Assembly (NCBI GenBank): GCA_041398965.1
Contig: JAWKTT010000045.1
Coordinates: 1-34,970 of the forward strand
Source of the DNA: JAWKTT01 sp041398965
GTDB taxonomy: Bacteria > Planctomycetota > Planctomycetia > Planctomycetales > Planctomycetaceae
Direction: 5' to 3'
Length of the DNA stretch: 34,970 nucleotides
How positions within the stretch are numbered: position 1 is the stretch's first letter; every line of letters begins with the position of its first letter. A program made the translations under genes and the position numbers. Below are positions 26,178 through 34,474 of the stretch, one piece after another. The notes under the pieces are model-generated. The model worked only from the letters and a program-made list of their open reading frames with translations. It was not told where the DNA came from and searched no databases.

Positions 26178-27563
26178 ATGCGTATGAAGAACTTTTCTTT
26201 GGCCTCGAAGCTGTTTCTGCTGGCTGGGTTGCCGATCGTGATGACGTTGGTGGCAGCCGAGTTGTCGGCTCAAGTGCGTCAGTTTCCCTATGAGGCGGTC
26301 GTGATGGCCGAATCGGTCGACGTTTGGAGTGGGCCGGGGGTGAAGTATTACGCGACCGGTCGACTGAAGGCTCACGATGCCGTTACGGTCCATCGTCACG
26401 ATCCGGGCGGGTGGTTCATGATTTCGCCACCGCCGGGGAGTTTCAGTTGGATCGATGCCACACTCGTGCAGACTGCGGGAGACGGGACGGGTTCCGTCAA
26501 TGTGCCGCCCGATGAGGAGGGGCGTCCTGCTCGGGCCATTGTTCGCATTGGGAGCACTCTGTCGGACGCTCACAGCTACTACGGTCGCGAGTTGTCGACT
26601 GGCGATACCGTGCAGATTCTCGGCGAAAAGACCCTCAACACCGATCGCGGACCGGTGCGGATGTATCAGATTACCCCTCCTCCCCTCGAGTATCGATGGG
26701 TGAAGGGGGACTACATTGTCCCGCGTGATGAGGCGCTCAGGCAACAGTTAAGCCGCGATCCTTATGCGGTCCCTGTTGACGTGCTCGCCCGTCAACAACG
26801 AGCTGCCGCCGATCCGTTTACTGCCACTCAGCCCGGAAGCAACGGGACGACCGCATCGATCGCGACAGTCAACGAGCCGACGAACGAGACCCCAAGTCAA
26901 CGGATGCAGCAGATTGATGGTCGTTACACAGCGATGATGCGGCAGGCTCCGGGGAACTGGGACATCGATTCGCTGGTCGATGAGTACAGCGACTTGCTCC
27001 CTGCGGCTCCTCCCGAAGTGGCCAACGAGATCCTGCAACGCCTCAACGCTCTGGAAACTCGACGTGCGATTCAGTCGGACTACATCGCCCTGACGGGGCA
27101 CACGGTTAGCGACAACCGATCAACATTGGCGGCTCCAAGCTTCGTTCAGCAGCAGGAATCGTCGAACCCGACTCTCATTGCCTCTCAGCCAGACCCTGCA
27201 CGGCAGATTCCGGTCCCGCCCGTTCAGCAGTCGCCTGTTGTGGCCCCGACACCGCAGCGGGCGGTTTCCGGCAACGATGCTGCGGGAGGTGCTGAGTCTG
27301 CAACTCCAGCGTCGATCGCGCCGCGTCTGAACGGTGCGGGTATCGTTCGTGTCACATCGCCCCCACGCGCTGGTGTTCCAGCCTACTCGCTGTTCGCCCC
27401 GGATGGCCGTTTTTTGACGTACCTGCATCCGGGAGACGGGATTAATTTGCAAACGTCAATTGGGCAATCGGTCGGCGTCATTGGGAGTCGTTCGTACGAT
27501 CCCCGTGTACAGGCGGAAGTGGTCATTGTCCGGCAAGTTCTGCCGGTACAACTGACTCCTTGA
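26178..27563 (+). CDS. Exported SH3-like domain protein, 461 aa
   Basis: A signal peptide or anchor (about residues 1-32, ending in LSAQ) is followed by a bacterial SH3-like domain (about 36-95: ESVDVWSGPGVKYYATGRL, then GWFMISPPPGSFSWIDATLV). A second SH3-like repeat spans about 105-180 (RIGSTLSDAHSYYGRELSTG and EYRWVKGDYIVP). The middle is helical, then there is a long Pro/Gln/Ser-rich linker, and the C-terminal strand-rich unit (about 390-461) ends in QVLPVQLTP. SH3b modules usually bind cell-wall or other surface polymers. The ATG at 26178 is chosen because GGAGGA lies about 7 nt upstream. An earlier in-frame ATG at 26133 lacks this. Convergent with mdh. Confidence 0.85.
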   Translation: MRMKNFSLASKLFLLAGLPIVMTLVAAELSAQVRQFPYEAVVMAESVDVWSGPGVKYYATGRLKAHDAVTVHRHDPGGWFMISPPPGSFSWIDATLVQTAGDGTGSVNVPPDEEGRPARAIVRIGSTLSDAHSYYGRELSTGDTVQILGEKTLNTDRGPVRMYQITPPPLEYRWVKGDYIVPRDEALRQQLSRDPYAVPVDVLARQQRAAADPFTATQPGSNGTTASIATVNEPTNETPSQRMQQIDGRYTAMMRQAPGNWDIDSLVDEYSDLLPAAPPEVANEILQRLNALETRRAIQSDYIALTGHTVSDNRSTLAAPSFVQQQESSNPTLIASQPDPARQIPVPPVQQSPVVAPTPQRAVSGNDAAGGAESATPASIAPRLNGAGIVRVTSPPRAGVPAYSLFAPDGRFLTYLHPGDGINLQTSIGQSVGVIGSRSYDPRVQAEVVIVRQVLPVQLTP

Positions 27564-27588
27564 GACGAGTTTTGACTTTCTTAGAAAA

Positions 27589-27621
27589 TCCTCTCCAGCC
27601 TGAGACGCTGGCTGGAGAGGA
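27589..27621 (-). terminator. Terminator between convergent genes (mainly for mdh)
   Basis: A perfect 12-bp stem (TCCTCTCCAGCC and its reverse complement) surrounds a 9-nt loop, 18 nt past the mdh stop. On the minus strand it runs straight into TTTTCT, a good intrinsic terminator. On the plus strand it also lies 26 nt past the SH3-like gene but lacks a T-run there. Confidence 0.85.
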
Positions 27622-27638
27622 CTTGTGATTAAGCCCAA

Positions 27639-28568
27639 TCAACCTTTCAAGACCTTGTCGATCGTTTCGCGAAGGACGCTGCCGGAGTGTTTGAGGGCGG
27701 TCAGTTCCTTTGGCCAGAGGTCGATCTCGATGTGCTGCAAGGCTCCGCGACGTCCGACCACGGTGGGGACACTCAGGCAAACGTCGGCAAGGCCGTAGGC
27801 TCCGTTTTGCAGTGAAGAGACCGGCTGAATGAGTTGACGGTCGAGAGCGATCGAGTGAATGACATCGGCGATCGATGCCCCCACTGCGAAACCGGCTCCC
27901 CCTTTCTTCTTGATGACTTCGGCCCCCGATCCGCGCGTCTTCTTTTCGACATCGGCGATCAACGCTGAGGTGACGCCGGGGTACTTTTCGAGTGGCAGAC
28001 CGGCGACTTGTGCGTTCGACCAGATGGGGACCATGCTGTCTCCGTGTTCGCCGAAGATGGTGACCTGGACCTGGCTGGGGGGGGCACCAATCTGCTGAGC
28101 CAACATACTCCGCAGGCGAGTCGTATCGAGCACGGTGCCGAGTCCGAGAACTTGCTGAGGCGGAAGATCCAGTTCTTGCGTTGCGAGGTAAGTCAGCACA
28201 TCGACCGGGTTGGAGACGACGAAGATGATCGCATCCTTCTTGTAGCCGACCTTCTTGATGTCCCCAATTAAGGAACGGAACAGGGCGACGTTGCGATTGA
28301 TCAGGTCCAGACGGCTCTCATCGGGCTTGCGACGCAGACCAGCCGTGATGCAGATGACGTCGGCATCGGCGGAGAGTTCGGGGCCACCGGCGACGATCTT
28401 CTGATCTGCCGTGAGGGACGCACCGTGCAATAAGTCGAGCGCCTGGCCCTCAACGAGGTCCTGATTCACATCGACGAGAGCGATCTCGCGGACGATCCCT
28501 CCAAACTGCAATGCCGATGCGGCACACGAGCCAACGAGTCCGCCACCACCAACGATTGAAACCTTCAT
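27639..28568 (-). CDS. mdh: Malate dehydrogenase (LDH-like type)
   Basis: Interconverts malate and oxaloacetate with NAD(H) in the citric acid cycle, cytoplasmic. The 309-aa length fits. Seen: Rossmann motif VGGGGLVGS at the N-terminus and ITAGLRRKPDESR. Arg80, at the position corresponding to Gln102 of lactate dehydrogenase, points to malate. Also seen are VSNPVDVLTYLA, LGTVLDTTRLR and catalytic His175 in FGEHGDSMVP. The frame extends upstream to 28622, but the ATG at 28568 puts the Rossmann strand at the N-terminus as in the family. Terminator hairpin directly downstream. Confidence 0.95.
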   Translation of the reverse strand: MKVSIVGGGGLVGSCAASALQFGGIVREIALVDVNQDLVEGQALDLLHGASLTADQKIVAGGPELSADADVICITAGLRRKPDESRLDLINRNVALFRSLIGDIKKVGYKKDAIIFVVSNPVDVLTYLATQELDLPPQQVLGLGTVLDTTRLRSMLAQQIGAPPSQVQVTIFGEHGDSMVPIWSNAQVAGLPLEKYPGVTSALIADVEKKTRGSGAEVIKKKGGAGFAVGASIADVIHSIALDRQLIQPVSSLQNGAYGLADVCLSVPTVVGRRGALQHIEIDLWPKELTALKHSGSVLRETIDKVLKG

Positions 28569-28727
28569 GTCGATTGTTCCGTCAAACAGAGAGTCCTGAA
28601 GAGAGAGCGAACGAAGAGTCATCGTTCACGAGGGGAAGTATAAACAGTCTCGGCAGTTTTCCCATGCTGACTGCGGTGGAAGTGTTCGAGGTGGTGGATT
28701 CGGAATCTTGGTCGAAATGGTGTCGGG

Positions 28728-29132
28728 TCAATCCGTGTCGTCATCGTCGTCGTGAGCCTCCATGGTGTCGGGTTCTGTTTCGGAGCGACTTGTCGTGGCG
28801 ATCGTGGCTTGAGCGGCGAGGAGGTTGAGGTCTTCATAGACCCCTCGGATCGACTTGGCGGCCATGATGAAGTTCATGTGAGTCGAAGCCTGGGGGGCTT
28901 CTCGTTCGAAATGTTCGACCGCTTGGCGCAACTTGGGGAGCTTCTTCCGCAGCATCTTCAGGTAGGCGTCCTGGTCCCCCGTGCGGGTCTCGAGTGCTCG
29001 GCCGAGGTCAAAGATCGAGCGGGCGACCACCATTAACTCGGGAAACTCCTCGACCTCTTCGCAATGCTTGATGAAGGTGCGGACCATCCAAGCGTGCGTC
29101 ATCAGCAGTTCGCAGCGGTCAATGAAATTCAT
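28728..29132 (-). CDS. Small helical protein with acidic tail, 134 aa
   Basis: Not recognised. The product is almost entirely helical with no signal or membrane segment. It begins MNFIDRCELLMTHAWMVRTF and continues with amphipathic helices rich in Leu, Glu, Arg and Lys. It ends in a tail of mainly Asp/Glu. Probably cytoplasmic. Only a weak Shine-Dalgarno is visible. It lies 160 nt upstream of mdh on the same strand and might be co-transcribed with it. The composition is consistent with a real, conserved protein rather than a shadow frame. Confidence 0.72.
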   Translation of the reverse strand: MNFIDRCELLMTHAWMVRTFIKHCEEVEEFPELMVVARSIFDLGRALETRTGDQDAYLKMLRKKLPKLRQAVEHFEREAPQASTHMNFIMAAKSIRGVYEDLNLLAAQATIATTSRSETEPDTMEAHDDDDDTD

Positions 29133-29524
29133 CGTGGAGAGACTCTTTGGGGGAGAGAGGCGGGAGTGAGGGGTGGGGGAGACAGAGATGGGGAGTAAAC
29201 GGAAGGGGCGAAATGTTCAAGGGTTACGGCAGATCACCGGGTCGAGATGTTATCAAAGGGACCGGCTGTCAGCATCCCGCACGCGGTCGTCCGGCAGTGT
29301 TTCAAGGTGTTTGCGCGAGTTGTAACATGTTATTCATTAAATGGTTATGGAAGAGTCTCTGGTTTACAAGCGGACGGAATGCGGGGGTTGTCGACACGTT
29401 GTCCACGTCCCTCGCGTTGGAAAACTGTCGATGCCAAAGTTTTTTCAAATGCAGTAACTCTAAGGCTCATCGGGGATTGCTGCGGCTAGTCCGGTTTTGC
29501 GCAATCATTCCGTTTCTCACAATC

Positions 29525-29552
29525 TTGACAATCTCTCCGGGCGACTTATATT
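29525..29552 (+). promoter_or_regulatory. Sigma-70-type promoter of nrdJ
   Basis: TTGACA (perfect -35), 16-nt spacer, TATATT (5 of 6 to the -10 consensus). It is the best promoter match in the window. It would start transcription near 29559, giving an unusually long leader for nrdJ. Confidence 0.6.
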
Positions 29553-29564
29553 CAGGCCCGAGAG

Positions 29565-29611
29565 ACACAACATCTAGCGTCTCTCATCTTTGCGAGTCCC
29601 ACTGATTGTGT
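29565..29611 (+). promoter_or_regulatory. Candidate NrdR operator (one good box plus a degenerate second box)
   Basis: ACACAACATCTAGCGT at 29565-29580 fits the NrdR-box consensus acaCwAtATnTwGtgt at all but two positions. Exactly 31 nt later, 29596-29611 has a degraded left half but a perfect right half (TTGTGT). NrdR boxes normally come as pairs about 31-32 nt apart, so spacing and position just after the -10 both fit repression of nrdJ by the ATP/dATP-sensing regulator NrdR. Confidence 0.55.
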
Positions 29612-30103
29612 GGTACTTCTGTATATTGAGTGTAACTTTGACCAGTCTCTGGTCGATACATCAGACAGCTCGGTCTGGAAAGGAAGCCAAGGCGTACGCC
29701 GGAATCCGCCTGCTGCGGTCCGGGGTCGGCTCGTCTCCCGCTCCTCTGGTTCATCGAAGTTGGATTGCCATCGTCGTTGCGCCTGTGGTTCCGAAGAGTG
29801 TAAAGAGTTTTGCGATGGATGTTGAGTTCTTACTGTAGAAGCGTGGCTGATTTCCTGTCGGGGTGTCCGACTGGTCTGGATCGCGGCAAGTGGGTGCGTC
29901 CCGCTGTCTCGAGTGTGTTTCAATTGACGTTCCTGTGCTTGACCCGTTCCTCAGGGAGTGGCTTCAAAGTCTTCAGGGGCCGAGGTTGGGAGGCACAGTG
30001 TCAAGATGACACACACATGAACGAGCTGGCTGCTGAAGCTCGGTGTTTCAAGGAATCCATAATCTCACCGGAGTGCATGATGCCCCAATCTCAAGGAACC
30101 CCA

Positions 30104-33100
30104 ATGAAGACTGCTGCCCCTGTTTTTTCTGCGAGCCGCGAGCCAATGAAGATTCAACCTTATTTCTGCCCCGCGAATGTCGACGACGTCTTCTCGACTG
30201 TCGAATGGGAGAAGCGGACCGCACATATTAAAGATGAAAATGGTGGCATTCTTTTCGAGCAGAACGACTGCGAAATCCCAAAGAGCTGGTCTCCACTGGC
30301 GACGAACGTCGTCGTTTCGAAATACTTTTATGGCGAGCCAGGGACTGACGAGCGGGAGAAGTCGGTTAAGCAGGTCATCTATCGCGTCGCTCGGACGATT
30401 GCGGACTGGGGGATCGAGGATGGCTACTTTGCGTCGGCTGACGATGGCGAGAACTTCTATAAGGAGTTAGCCTGGCTTTGTTTGCATCAGCACGGGGCGT
30501 TTAATTCCCCGGTTTGGTTTAATGTCGGCATCTGGTCGCAGTATGGGGTGAAGGGGTGTCAGGGGAATTATTGCTATGACCCCGAGAAGAAGGTGACGTT
30601 CCGCCCCGAGACACCGTATGAATATCCGCAAGCGTCGGCCTGCTTTATTCAGTCGGTTGATGACAATATGGAAGACATTATGCGCCTCGCGACCAGCGAA
30701 GCGATGCTCTTTAAATTTGGTTCGGGAACAGGGACGGACCTCTCGACAATTCGGTCGTCCAAGGAGAAGCTGTCGGGGGGCGGGACACCGTCTGGGCCGT
30801 TGTCGTTCATGCGTGTTTATGATCAGATTGCCGCCGTGGTGAAGTCGGGGGGCAAGACCCGTCGGGCCGCCAAGATGCAGTCGATCAAGGACTGGCATCC
30901 CGATGTTATGGACTTTATTAACTGTAAGCAGAAGGAAGAAAAGAAGGCCCGCACGCTGATCGATTCGGGCGAATATGATGCCAATTTTAATGGCGAAGCG
31001 TATTCGTCGATTATGTTCCAGAATGCGAATCTTTCGGTTCGTTTGTCGGACGAATTTATGCAGGCCGTTGAAGCTGATGGCGACTGGACGACACACTGGG
31101 TGACCGATCCTTCGCAGGCAGGGCCGACTTATAAGGCGCGAGAAGTCCTGCGGGCGATGGCTGAAGGGACATGGCTCTGCGGCGATCCCGGAGTGCAATA
31201 CGATACGACGATTAATACCTGGCACACATGTAAAAACAGTGGGCCGATTAATGCGTCGAATCCTTGCAGCGAGTATATGTTCCTGGACGACACTGCCTGT
31301 AACTTGTCGAGTATTAACCTGAAGAAGTGTCAGAATGCGGATGGATCGTTTAATGTGGAGCGATTCCGGCGAGCCTGTGCGATCTTTTTGACGGCTCAGG
31401 AAATTCTCGTCGATCACGCGAGCTATCCGACTCCCGACATCGCGAAGAACTCGCATCTGTTCCGTCCTCTTGGTCTCGGCTTCGCCAACTTGGGAAGTCT
31501 GTTGATGTCGATGGGAATCCCTTACGACAGCGATGCAGGTCGTGGGATTGCGGGAGCGATTACGGCTCTGCTCAATGGGCAGGGATACCTCACGTCGAGC
31601 GAAATGGCCGGTTACATGGGGCCGTTCGCGGGATACAAGGAGAACGAGCAGTCGATGCTCGAGGTCATGCAGATGCACCGGGACGCCTGTGAAGAGATTC
31701 ACCGGGCTTGTCCGGCGTATCTGCGAGATGCGGCCCGTCAGGTTTGGAACGAGTGTTTGCAGTCGGGTCGCCGTCATGGGTACCGCAATGCTCAGGCGAC
31801 CGTGCTGGCACCGACCGGGACAATTGCGTTCATGATGGACTGCGACACGACCGGAATCGAGCCGGATATCGCACTCATCAAGTACAAGCAGTTGGCCGGC
31901 GGGGGGATGATGAAGATCATTAACCGGACCGTGCCGGTCGCCCTGAAGACCCTTGGCTACGATCAACCGCAGATCGAGGGGATTCTGGCTTACATCGATC
32001 AGGAAGAGACGATCGAAGGGGCCCCCGGGCTGAAGGAAGAACACTTGCCAGTGTTCGACTGTGCTTTCAAAGCCCAGAAGGGGACGCGATCGATTGCCTG
32101 GAAGGCCCACGTTGGCATGATGGCGGCTGCTCAGCCGTTCTTGTCGGGAGCGATCTCGAAGACCGTCAACATGCCTTCGGATTCAACCGTCGAAGACATC
32201 GAAGCGGCCTACATCGAAGGTTGGCGGCTCGGGCTGAAGGCTCTGGCGATTTATCGCGATGGCTCGAAGCAGTCTCAGCCTTTGGCGACGAGCAAAGAAG
32301 GGGACCGCAAGAAGGGGAAGAATGGCGAGGCAGTAGCTGAGTCGGGACCGGTCCGCCGGCGTCTTCCCGAAACCCGAAACTCGTTGACGCACAAGTTCTC
32401 TGTTGGCGGACACGAAGGTTACATCACCGTTGGACTCTTTGAAGATGGTTCGCCGGGGGAACTGTTCATCACGATGGCGAAAGAAGGTTCGACGATTGGG
32501 GGTCTGATGGATGTCATCGGGACCGAGACGTCGCTCGCGTTGCAGTACGGTGTTCCTCTGGATGCGATGGTGGCGAAGTTCAGCCATGCTCGATTCGAGC
32601 CAGCCGGTTGGACTCCGAACCCCGATATCCCGATGGCGAAGAGCGTCGTGGACTATATCTTCCGCTGGCTGGGGATGACCTTTATGCCCGGTTATCGTGA
32701 AGCGAACGCTCCGAAGCGAGACGTCACTCCTCAGAGTGGTTCGGGAGGAACCCCCGTAAACCCTAACCAACCCTCGTCCTCGAAAGGGACGGGGGCCAAC
32801 GGACAGGGAACAACGGCATCAGCTGGACCGGCCACCACGACCAACCGACTGAAGACCCCGACGGAAACGAACGGCCTCGCCAGTGCGAATGGTCACGCTT
32901 CCAACGGCCACGGAAGCAATGGTCATGCCACGAATGGTCATGCCACGAATGGAGCGGCTCAACTGGTGGTGCTCGATCGTCCCAAGACCCGGGACGAACA
33001 GTTCGCCCACTTCCAGTCCGACGCCCCCGCCTGCGACACCTGCGGCAGCATCACCGTCCGCAACGGCAACTGCTACCTCTGCCACAACTGCGGCCAATCG

Positions 33101-33115
33101 ATGGGTTGCAGCTAA
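30104..33115 (+). CDS. nrdJ: Adenosylcobalamin-dependent (class II) ribonucleotide reductase
   Basis: Reduces ribonucleotides to deoxyribonucleotides using a cobalamin-generated thiyl radical, cytoplasmic and oxygen independent. The product is 1,003 aa. Seen: redox Cys180 (SACFIQSVDD) paired with Cys399 (DTACNLSSINL); the radical site NPCSE with Asn386, Cys388 and Glu390; FGSGTGTDLSTIRSSKEKLS; and VLAPTGTIAFMMDCDTTGIE. After a low-complexity linker with NGHATNG repeats comes a C-terminal Cys-rich ribbon (CDTCGS, CYLCHNCG, SMGCS) that probably regenerates the active-site disulfide. The ATG at 30104 is chosen because AAGGA precedes it at good spacing. ATGs at 30077/30080 are also possible. Its last 79 bp recur at 34503. 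Confidence 0.96.
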   Translation: MKTAAPVFSASREPMKIQPYFCPANVDDVFSTVEWEKRTAHIKDENGGILFEQNDCEIPKSWSPLATNVVVSKYFYGEPGTDEREKSVKQVIYRVARTIADWGIEDGYFASADDGENFYKELAWLCLHQHGAFNSPVWFNVGIWSQYGVKGCQGNYCYDPEKKVTFRPETPYEYPQASACFIQSVDDNMEDIMRLATSEAMLFKFGSGTGTDLSTIRSSKEKLSGGGTPSGPLSFMRVYDQIAAVVKSGGKTRRAAKMQSIKDWHPDVMDFINCKQKEEKKARTLIDSGEYDANFNGEAYSSIMFQNANLSVRLSDEFMQAVEADGDWTTHWVTDPSQAGPTYKAREVLRAMAEGTWLCGDPGVQYDTTINTWHTCKNSGPINASNPCSEYMFLDDTACNLSSINLKKCQNADGSFNVERFRRACAIFLTAQEILVDHASYPTPDIAKNSHLFRPLGLGFANLGSLLMSMGIPYDSDAGRGIAGAITALLNGQGYLTSSEMAGYMGPFAGYKENEQSMLEVMQMHRDACEEIHRACPAYLRDAARQVWNECLQSGRRHGYRNAQATVLAPTGTIAFMMDCDTTGIEPDIALIKYKQLAGGGMMKIINRTVPVALKTLGYDQPQIEGILAYIDQEETIEGAPGLKEEHLPVFDCAFKAQKGTRSIAWKAHVGMMAAAQPFLSGAISKTVNMPSDSTVEDIEAAYIEGWRLGLKALAIYRDGSKQSQPLATSKEGDRKKGKNGEAVAESGPVRRRLPETRNSLTHKFSVGGHEGYITVGLFEDGSPGELFITMAKEGSTIGGLMDVIGTETSLALQYGVPLDAMVAKFSHARFEPAGWTPNPDIPMAKSVVDYIFRWLGMTFMPGYREANAPKRDVTPQSGSGGTPVNPNQPSSSKGTGANGQGTTASAGPATTTNRLKTPTETNGLASANGHASNGHGSNGHATNGHATNGAAQLVVLDRPKTRDEQFAHFQSDAPACDTCGSITVRNGNCYLCHNCGQSMGCS
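33037..33115 (+). repeat. Direct repeat, left copy (3' end of nrdJ)
   Basis: The final 79 bases of nrdJ, from within the CDTCG codons to the TAA stop. It matches 34503-34581 at 77 of 79 positions. Identity stops exactly after the stop codon. If the intervening DNA is an insertion, this is the left attachment site. Confidence 0.95.
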
Positions 33116-33136
33116 GGCTACGTGAGTTTCAATTGA

Positions 33137-33170
33137 TGCACCTTCGGTAACCGTGCCGAAGGTGCATTTT
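33137..33170 (+). terminator. Intrinsic terminator downstream of nrdJ
   Basis: A perfect 11-bp stem, TGCACCTTCGG and its reverse complement, with an 8-nt loop, runs straight into TTTT. It lies 21 nt past the nrdJ stop and 20 nt before the nuclease gene, so the nuclease gene is probably insulated from nrdJ transcription. Confidence 0.85.
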
Positions 33171-33190
33171 CTGTATTCTCGGAGCATAAA

Positions 33191-34474
33191 ATGCCAAAGC
33201 GAACGAACGAATTCCAAAGACTCGTCGCCTCAATTCAGCGAGCCCTAGCACCGCATGGCGCAAAGGTGACGGAATCAGTGATGATGAAGGAGGCGGGGCA
33301 ACTCGTTGAACGAGAAATCGATGTACTCATACAATCTGAGGTTGGTCCCTACAAGATTAAAATTGCAGTTGAGGCCAAAGACGAAAAAAGAAAACTTTGC
33401 ATAACGAAGTTTGAGTCGATTCTCGCCAAGTACTTTGTAGAAGGCGGTATTAAAGTTCAGAAGGTTGTCGTAATCGCGCGAGCCGGGTTTACTAAGTCGG
33501 TTTCGGTACGTGCGAGATGTTTGCATGTCGATTTGTTTACCCTGCGTGAGGCTAGGGAGGTTGACTGGACGGACTTCTTTCCACAAGACGCCTTTTCGTC
33601 CTGGAATATTCAGGTTGAAAATGTCCGTTTGTTTTCGAAGACTCCAAACCGTGCGCTCGTCAGTTTTTCCTCAGGTGGCGACGGAGAGTTAACTTGTAGT
33701 CATGGGACGAACTTTGGTTCTCCGCGAGACTTTGCGAGGCATTGTTTTTTTTACTCAGCTTTGAAAACGACACAAGGAGTAAAGTTGAATGCGATTAACG
33801 AGCGTGTCCAGGCGAGTGGGAAAGAACATGTGGTCAGCATCACCGCTCAATTGGATCATCCGCATTGGATAACGTGTTTGAACGAGAAGTGTGCGGTCGA
33901 TACTGTCGTGTTTGATGTTGTTGTTAGGCAGTTAACGGCACGGACAGTTGATTCGCTATCGCTTTCTCTAATTAATGGTCCACAAATCGTTGGCGTCACG
34001 TTTATCCCTCCGGTCACGGAAATTTCAACGGAATGTCTTTTCAAGGCAGAGGTGATATGTAGTTGCTGCGGAGAAAGTCATGGAAGGTTTTGTGACTGGG
34101 TTAAACGCGTTACATTTGATCGTCGTAGCAGTAAGGGAGTTAAGGCGCTGTCCGAACTTAGAGACTCAGTTCGTAACTCTTCCACCGGCCGGAGCATTCT
34201 GCAGATGGAATGTCAGCTTGAGAAATTGCAGCTGCACGTTGATGGGAAAATACTAAGCCCGAAATGTATGGTGGTCTACTTGGAAGCATCAAAGGAGTTG
34301 TGTGAGTGTGTCGTAAAACAGCATGTTTTGTCTTCTTATGACGGGGATGTAAAAACGATTACCTGCATCAACGCAAGCTCGGGAACATTGGAATTCGAGA
34401 TGGTGATGCCGGAAGGCATGAAGTCCAAGACAATCGATATGAGTATCCGCTCGAAGCTTCCGGAGTCTAGGTGA
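33191..34474 (+). CDS. Predicted PD-(D/E)XK restriction-endonuclease-like protein, 427 aa
   Basis: The N-terminal ~115 residues fit a PD-(D/E)XK (Mrr-like) nuclease: a helix (NEFQRLVASIQRALAP), then REIDVLIQ with Asp44, then the strand KIKIAVEAKDEKR with Glu61 and Lys63 forming the E-x-K pair. A helix and the strand VQKVVVIARAGFTKS follow. These residues would bind metal and cut DNA. Residues about 130-427 are strand-rich and not recognised; they include a small Cys group (CSCCGESHGRFCDW, about residues 291-304). The start has GGAG about 7 nt upstream. Base and codon use are clearly more AT-rich than the neighbours, indicating transfer. No methyltransferase or helicase is adjacent, so this is a solitary, possibly modification-dependent or defence nuclease (inference). 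Confidence 0.82.
   Translation: MPKRTNEFQRLVASIQRALAPHGAKVTESVMMKEAGQLVEREIDVLIQSEVGPYKIKIAVEAKDEKRKLCITKFESILAKYFVEGGIKVQKVVVIARAGFTKSVSVRARCLHVDLFTLREAREVDWTDFFPQDAFSSWNIQVENVRLFSKTPNRALVSFSSGGDGELTCSHGTNFGSPRDFARHCFFYSALKTTQGVKLNAINERVQASGKEHVVSITAQLDHPHWITCLNEKCAVDTVVFDVVVRQLTARTVDSLSLSLINGPQIVGVTFIPPVTEISTECLFKAEVICSCCGESHGRFCDWVKRVTFDRRSSKGVKALSELRDSVRNSSTGRSILQMECQLEKLQLHVDGKILSPKCMVVYLEASKELCECVVKQHVLSSYDGDVKTITCINASSGTLEFEMVMPEGMKSKTIDMSIRSKLPESR

Larger units (their letters stand above)
29133..30103. other. Long intergenic region and leader upstream of nrdJ
   Basis: These 971 bases hold a candidate promoter and operator (listed separately), then about 545 nt of leader before the chosen nrdJ start. 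No gene is supported. The nrdJ frame is open back to 29810, but that extension lacks family similarity. I looked for a cobalamin riboswitch, since NrdJ needs adenosylcobalamin, and did not see its conserved B12-box or core strings. Confidence 0.5.

Noticed and set aside
29553..30103. A cobalamin riboswitch in the nrdJ leader
   Set aside because: Expected on biological grounds, but the B12-box and conserved core strings were not found by eye; a covariance search would settle it.
29810..30103. N-terminal extension of NrdJ by about 98 residues
   Set aside because: The extension has no NrdJ character and no good ribosome-binding site, while ATG 30104 has AAGGA at suitable spacing.
30467..32110. 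A 547-codon open frame antisense to nrdJ
   Set aside because: Lies wholly inside nrdJ, is Arg/His/Leu-rich with no domain, and reflects the GC-biased codon use of the real gene.
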